Part shown: piece after piece, positions 5,600-8,498 of the stretch
Position numbering within the stretch: the stretch's first letter is position 1
How the letters are laid out: every line of letters starts with the position of its first letter
From: Lachnospiraceae bacterium
GTDB lineage: Bacteria > Bacillota > Clostridia > Lachnospirales > Lachnospiraceae
Reading direction: 5' to 3'
Assembly: GCA_024695225.1 (NCBI GenBank)
Contig: JAILIO010000163.1
Span: 1-8,498, forward strand
Length of the DNA stretch: 8,498 nt
Position numbers and translations under genes: made by a program
Notes under the pieces: model-generated
The model's input: the letters and a program-made list of their open reading frames with translations, nothing else
Database searches by the model: none
Told to the model about the DNA's origin: nothing

Positions 5600-6868
5600 A
5601 TGGCTGACCAGTCCACGAATTATCAGTGCCCGGCCTGTACCGGTCCCCTTCATTTTGTGGGGGCATCGGGAAAACTGGAGTGTGATTATTGCGGAAGTTC
5701 ATATTCCGTAGAAGAGATAGAGAAGCTTTACGAAGAGAAAAACGAGACAGCAGCAGCCAATGCAGGAAAGGATGAAGGCTGGGGGGAAGGCTCCGATGGC
5801 ATGAAGACCTACAGCTGTCCTTCCTGCGGGGCTGAGATGATCACAGACAGCAATACTGCAGCTACTTGTTGTCCGTACTGCGGCAATCAGACCGTTATGC
5901 CCGGACAGTTTGACGGAGCACTTAAGCCGGAGCTTGTGATCCCCTTCAAAAACGACAAAAAGGCTGCCATAGAAGCGTTAAAGAACCATTACAAAGGGAA
6001 ATTCCTGCTTCCCAAGTCCTTTGTGTCTGGAAATCATATCGATGACATTCAGGGTGTGTATGTGCCTTTCTGGCTTTTCGACGGAAAAGCAGACGGTTCC
6101 ATGCGCTTTGACGCCAGGAAGGTCCACACCGAGACCAGAGGCAATACGGAGATAACCACCACGGAATACTACCAGGTGGACAGGAGCGGAAGCCTTGAGT
6201 TTGAAAAGATCCCTGTGGATGCTTCCAGCCGTATGCCCGATGCCCATATGGATTCCATTGAGCCCTATGATTACAGCGAACTTAAGCCCTTTTCCATGGC
6301 CTATATGCCGGGATTTTTGGCAGACAGGTACGATGTGGAGGTGCAGGACTGCCGCGGCAGGATGGAAGAGCGCAGCAAACAGAGCCTTGAGCAGGCCCTG
6401 GACAATACCGTCAACGGATACACTTCCAAGAGCACCATCAACAAAGATCTGAACGTGGAGGTGGACAAGGCCCATTATGCCATGATGCCGGTGTGGCTTC
6501 TGGCAACCAAGTGGAAAGATCAGAATTTCCTCTTTGCAATGAACGGTCAGACGGGAAAACTTATAGGTGACCTTCCCATGGACAAGGGAAAGTTCTTCGG
6601 ATTGTTTGCGGGTATTTCGGTGGTTTTGATAGCGCTTTTCACCCTTATCGCCGGAGGAAGCTTTGACGGCGGGACTTATGCCATTGTGTGTATTGGCATA
6701 CCCATCATCATTTCTCTTATAGTGTGCCTGATCATGAGATCGCAGCTGCTTTCCGTTCATACGGGCAATGCCGATCAATATGTGGCAGGGGGAGGTTTGG
6801 ATCTCAGATACAAGAATGATCTGTATCTCCGGACTGAGAGAGAGACCAGGGAGATCAAGAGAGAGTGA
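5600..6868 (+). CDS. YdjG-like membrane protein with two N-terminal zinc ribbons
   Basis: This 422-residue protein begins 10 nt after the SPFH stop; its AAGGAGG (5588-5594) overlaps that stop codon. Two zinc ribbons open it: Cys10/13/28/31 and Cys73/76/91/94 (Cys90 is an extra neighbour), separated by a Glu/Ala-rich linker. A central soluble region (about 105-325) carries two similar P-x-W motifs, YVPFWLFD (154-161) and MMPVWLL (295-301). Two membrane helices follow, about residues 332-352 and 359-379, then a charged tail of about 40 residues. This architecture matches YdjG of the Bacillus subtilis pspA operon, often annotated as TFIIB-type zinc ribbon protein or wrongly as a primosomal helicase. 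The likely role is a membrane anchor or scaffold for the SPFH protein in envelope stress. No pspA or ydjH homologue lies in this window. A strong terminator follows. The family match is from memory of architecture, not a search. Confidence 0.8.
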   Translation: MADQSTNYQCPACTGPLHFVGASGKLECDYCGSSYSVEEIEKLYEEKNETAAANAGKDEGWGEGSDGMKTYSCPSCGAEMITDSNTAATCCPYCGNQTVMPGQFDGALKPELVIPFKNDKKAAIEALKNHYKGKFLLPKSFVSGNHIDDIQGVYVPFWLFDGKADGSMRFDARKVHTETRGNTEITTTEYYQVDRSGSLEFEKIPVDASSRMPDAHMDSIEPYDYSELKPFSMAYMPGFLADRYDVEVQDCRGRMEERSKQSLEQALDNTVNGYTSKSTINKDLNVEVDKAHYAMMPVWLLATKWKDQNFLFAMNGQTGKLIGDLPMDKGKFFGLFAGISVVLIALFTLIAGGSFDGGTYAIVCIGIPIIISLIVCLIMRSQLLSVHTGNADQYVAGGGLDLRYKNDLYLRTERETREIKRE

Positions 6869-6926
6869 TCCGGGGAGGGATTGTTACTTTCCGGCATCCG
6901 CAGAGTATATCGGAGAACCCACACAA

Positions 6927-6960
6927 AAAGGGTGTCGTACCATTTGGTGCGACACCCTTT
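6927..6960. terminator. Strong convergent, probably bidirectional terminator
   Basis: AAAGGGTGTCGTACC (6927-6941) pairs with GGTGCGACACCCTTT (6946-6960) over 15 bp, with one wobble pair and a 4-base loop ATTT. On the plus strand it is followed by a short TTT-C-T tract. On the minus strand the upstream A5 becomes T5 (6929-6925). It therefore can end both the YdjG-type operon from the left and flgE from the right, as expected between convergent genes. Confidence 0.9.
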
Positions 6961-7002
6961 CTATAAATTACAGGTAATAAAGATATCTTGTGAAAGCTAT
7001 TC

Positions 7003-7023
7003 AGCTGTTTATACAGCTTTTTT
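7003..7023 (+). terminator. Second plus-strand terminator abutting the flgE stop
   Basis: AGCTGT (7003-7008) and ACAGCT (7013-7018) form a 6-bp stem with loop TTAT, followed directly by a T-run to 7023. It ends 2 bases before the flgE stop codon (7028-7026, minus strand). The orientation suits a back-up stop for the operon on the left, preventing antisense reading of flgE. An alternative pairing uses AAAGCT at 6993-6998 with AGCTTT at 7015-7020. Confidence 0.6.
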
Positions 7024-7025
7024 GA

Positions 7026-8402
7026 TCAGCGCTTCAGGTCTCTCAGGATCTCCAGCATGGAATCTGAAGTGGTTATGACCTTTGAGTTTGCCTGGAAACC
7101 ACGCTGTGTGGTGATCATGCTGGTAAATTCGTCTGACATGTCTACATTTGACATCTCCAGGTAACCGCTGACTATGGAGCCACCTCCCGCGGTTATATCA
7201 ACCCCTGTGCCGTCAAACTCACCGGAGTTTAAGGAAGTGGTGTAGAGGTTGTCTCCCGCCTTCTCAAGTCCCGCAGGGTTCTTGAACTGGGCTGTGGCTA
7301 TCTGTCCCAGCACTCTGGTCTCGCCGTTTGTGTATTGGGCTGTGATTATACCGGCAGTTGAAATGGATATCCCCGACATGTCACCCTTTGCCCAACCGGC
7401 GTTCTCACCGTTTGAATTGCCTTTGGCGCCTGCTACAGTGGATATTCCGTCATTTCCGTACATCACGGATTCGGAGAAATCAATGCTCACCGTCTGTCCG
7501 CCTCCTCCAAGAGTGTCCCCATCGGGAAGAGAAAGCCCGGCAAAATTCACATTTACGCCCTTTGTGCCACTGTTCCCCACGTACTGGAACTCGCCTGTGG
7601 AGGCGCTGTAGCTGAGAACAGTGTAGTCTTCGGAACCGCCGAGAGAGGAGCTGTCTATCTTTGCGATCTCATTTCCGTCGGAGTCCAAAAGCTTCCAGTC
7701 ATGGGCTGCATAATAACCCTCTTCGGAAGTCCGCCCGTCAGAGGAATTGTAATCTTCCATTGCGCTTATGCTGAAAACCACCGAATAGGTCTCGCCCTTG
7801 GAAGAATAGAGCGGCACTGAAACCGTCTTTCCTGCGGCGCTTGCGATGTTGGGGTCTGTCCTGTCCACTATGCCCGTGACCCTGCCGGATGTGGTGGCGG
7901 AAGCATCGCTTGTGAGGAATTCCTTCTTCATGATCTGGAGATTGGAAACAGCGGCTTTTGTGATAGTTCCGTCTGCGTTTGCCTGCCAGCCCTGAACTAT
8001 GTATCCGTTTGAATTCATCACCAGATTGCCGGCGGCATCCACATTGAAGGAGCCGTCTCTTGTGAAGAAGTTCTGCTTTCCGTTGTTTACGATGAAGAAA
8101 TTGTCACCGTTGATCATCAGGTCGAAGGGGTTATTGGTGGTCTGAGCCGCGCCCTGCTTCGTGATGGCGGTGCTTATGCTGCCTGTCATGGTGCCGAGAC
8201 CTATCTGTCTCGCATTTGTGCCGCCTTTTACGGCGGTGGCACCGGTGGATGAGTGTACATTCTGATAAAGAAGATCAGCAAAGGACATGGATTGTGTCTT
8301 GTATGCTGTGGTGTTGACGTTGGCGATGTTATTGCCTATGACGTCCATTCGGGTCTGATGCGTGCGAAGTCCGGCAACACCGGAATAAAGCGATCTCATC
8401 AT
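7026..8402 (-). CDS. flgE: Flagellar hook protein FlgE
   Basis: This 458-residue protein is an axial component of the flagellum, forming the curved hook that joins rod and filament; it is exported by the flagellar type III system, so no signal peptide is expected or seen. The N-terminal rod/hook motif runs from LYSGVAGLRTHQTRMDVIGN (5-24) through NIANVNTTAYK (25-35). The hook core GDNFFIV plus FTRDGSFNVDAAGNL lies at 99-127, a variable Ser/Gly/Asp-rich centre at about 160-345, and the C-terminal motif LEMSNVDMSDEFTSMI and TTQRGFQANSKVI at 415-443. There is no cysteine. The length suits FlgE and exceeds the usual FlgF and FlgG. Two ATG codons are adjacent at 8402 and 8399; the GGAGGG (8420-8415) is 12 nt from the first, longer than usual, which favours the first. 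It appears to be transcribed alone, from a sigma-28 promoter to the 6927-6960 terminator. Confidence 0.93.
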   Translation of the reverse strand: MMRSLYSGVAGLRTHQTRMDVIGNNIANVNTTAYKTQSMSFADLLYQNVHSSTGATAVKGGTNARQIGLGTMTGSISTAITKQGAAQTTNNPFDLMINGDNFFIVNNGKQNFFTRDGSFNVDAAGNLVMNSNGYIVQGWQANADGTITKAAVSNLQIMKKEFLTSDASATTSGRVTGIVDRTDPNIASAAGKTVSVPLYSSKGETYSVVFSISAMEDYNSSDGRTSEEGYYAAHDWKLLDSDGNEIAKIDSSSLGGSEDYTVLSYSASTGEFQYVGNSGTKGVNVNFAGLSLPDGDTLGGGGQTVSIDFSESVMYGNDGISTVAGAKGNSNGENAGWAKGDMSGISISTAGIITAQYTNGETRVLGQIATAQFKNPAGLEKAGDNLYTTSLNSGEFDGTGVDITAGGGSIVSGYLEMSNVDMSDEFTSMITTQRGFQANSKVITTSDSMLEILRDLKR

Positions 8403-8450
8403 AGCTTATATCTGCCCTCCATATAAAAAACTAAAAAGACTTACATCTCT

Positions 8451-8477
8451 ATATCGGTTTTATTTATTAAAACTTAA
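8451..8477 (-). promoter_or_regulatory. Sigma-28 (SigD/FliA) promoter of flgE
   Basis: Read on the minus strand, TTAAGTTT (8477-8470), 11 bases, then ACCGATAT (8458-8451). The flagellar sigma-28 consensus is TAAAGTTT-N11-GCCGATAA, so 13 of 16 positions match, at the exact spacing. Transcription should start near 8445, leaving a leader of about 43 nt before the flgE start at 8402. This makes flgE the first gene of its transcript. Confidence 0.83.
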
Positions 8478-8481
8478 CCCC

Positions 8482-8497
8482 GCAGGAAATTTTCTGC
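8482..8497. promoter_or_regulatory. Imperfect palindrome just upstream of the sigma-28 promoter
   Basis: GCAGGAAATTTTCTGC (8482-8497) is a 16-bp dyad with one mismatched pair, ending 5 bp upstream of the -35 element. It could be an operator or, if a gene lies to the right, the stem of a terminator; the window ends one base later, so the choice cannot be made. Confidence 0.3.
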
Positions 8498-8498
8498 C

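Noticed and set aside
5978..6778. A 266-residue minus-strand open frame
   Set aside because: It is a shadow of the YdjG-like gene, is His-rich and Gly-rich without recognisable domains, and has no leader signals.
5600..6868. Primosomal helicase or replication factor Y
   Set aside because: Database names of this kind come from the zinc ribbons alone; no Walker or helicase motif is present and there are two C-terminal membrane helices.
7249..7611. A 120-residue plus-strand open frame within flgE
   Set aside because: It is antisense to the conserved hook gene and its Pro/Ser/Phe-rich sequence is typical of a shadow frame.

Overview
This window looks like chromosome from a motile, Gram-positive anaerobe of the Clostridia, most likely a Lachnospiraceae-type gut or rumen bacterium. 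Four things suggest this. Strong AGGAGG-type ribosome binding sites precede most genes. A clostripain-family (C11) lipoprotein protease is present. A secreted beta-helix protein of the Cthe_2159 type is present. A flagellar hook gene has its own sigma-28 (SigD/FliA) type promoter. The family-level placement is an inference; no rRNA or other marker gene is present.

Layout from left to right. (1) Positions 1-1189, minus strand: the first 396 residues of a secreted, repeat-rich Cthe_2159-like carbohydrate-binding protein, cut by the left edge. (2) 1190-1730: a 541-base divergent intergenic region. It holds an A/T-rich stretch, a 7-bp inverted repeat, a plausible sigma-A promoter pointing right, a possible 32-residue GTG-start peptide and a 14-bp tandem repeat that decays into the next ribosome binding site. 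(3) 1731-4051, plus strand: a 50-residue helical protein of unknown function whose stop overlaps (ATGA) the start of a 723-residue clostripain-like lipoprotein protease. (4) 4052-4254: an exact-period 10-bp tandem repeat directly after the protease, then a promoter-like element and leader for the next operon. (5) 4255-6868, plus strand: two tightly linked genes, an SPFH-domain protein with three C-terminal zinc ribbons (YdjI/COG4260 type) and a membrane protein with two N-terminal zinc ribbons (YdjG type). In Bacillus subtilis, relatives of these sit in the pspA (ydjF) operon and work with PspA at the membrane. (6) 6869-7025: a convergent intergenic region with a strong, probably bidirectional hairpin terminator and a second plus-strand terminator. 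(7) 7026-8402, minus strand: flgE, flagellar hook protein, with a very good sigma-28 promoter at 8451-8477 and an imperfect palindrome at the right edge.

No mobile element, CRISPR, tRNA or rRNA is visible. The genes form separate modules (surface binding, surface proteolysis, membrane stress, motility) and do not make up one pathway. The points most worth a second look are the two unrelated tandem arrays bracketing the small-ORF/protease operon, the possible non-ATG small peptide at its 5' end, the apparently monocistronic sigma-28-driven hook gene, and the zinc-ribbon SPFH/YdjG pair found without pspA beside it.
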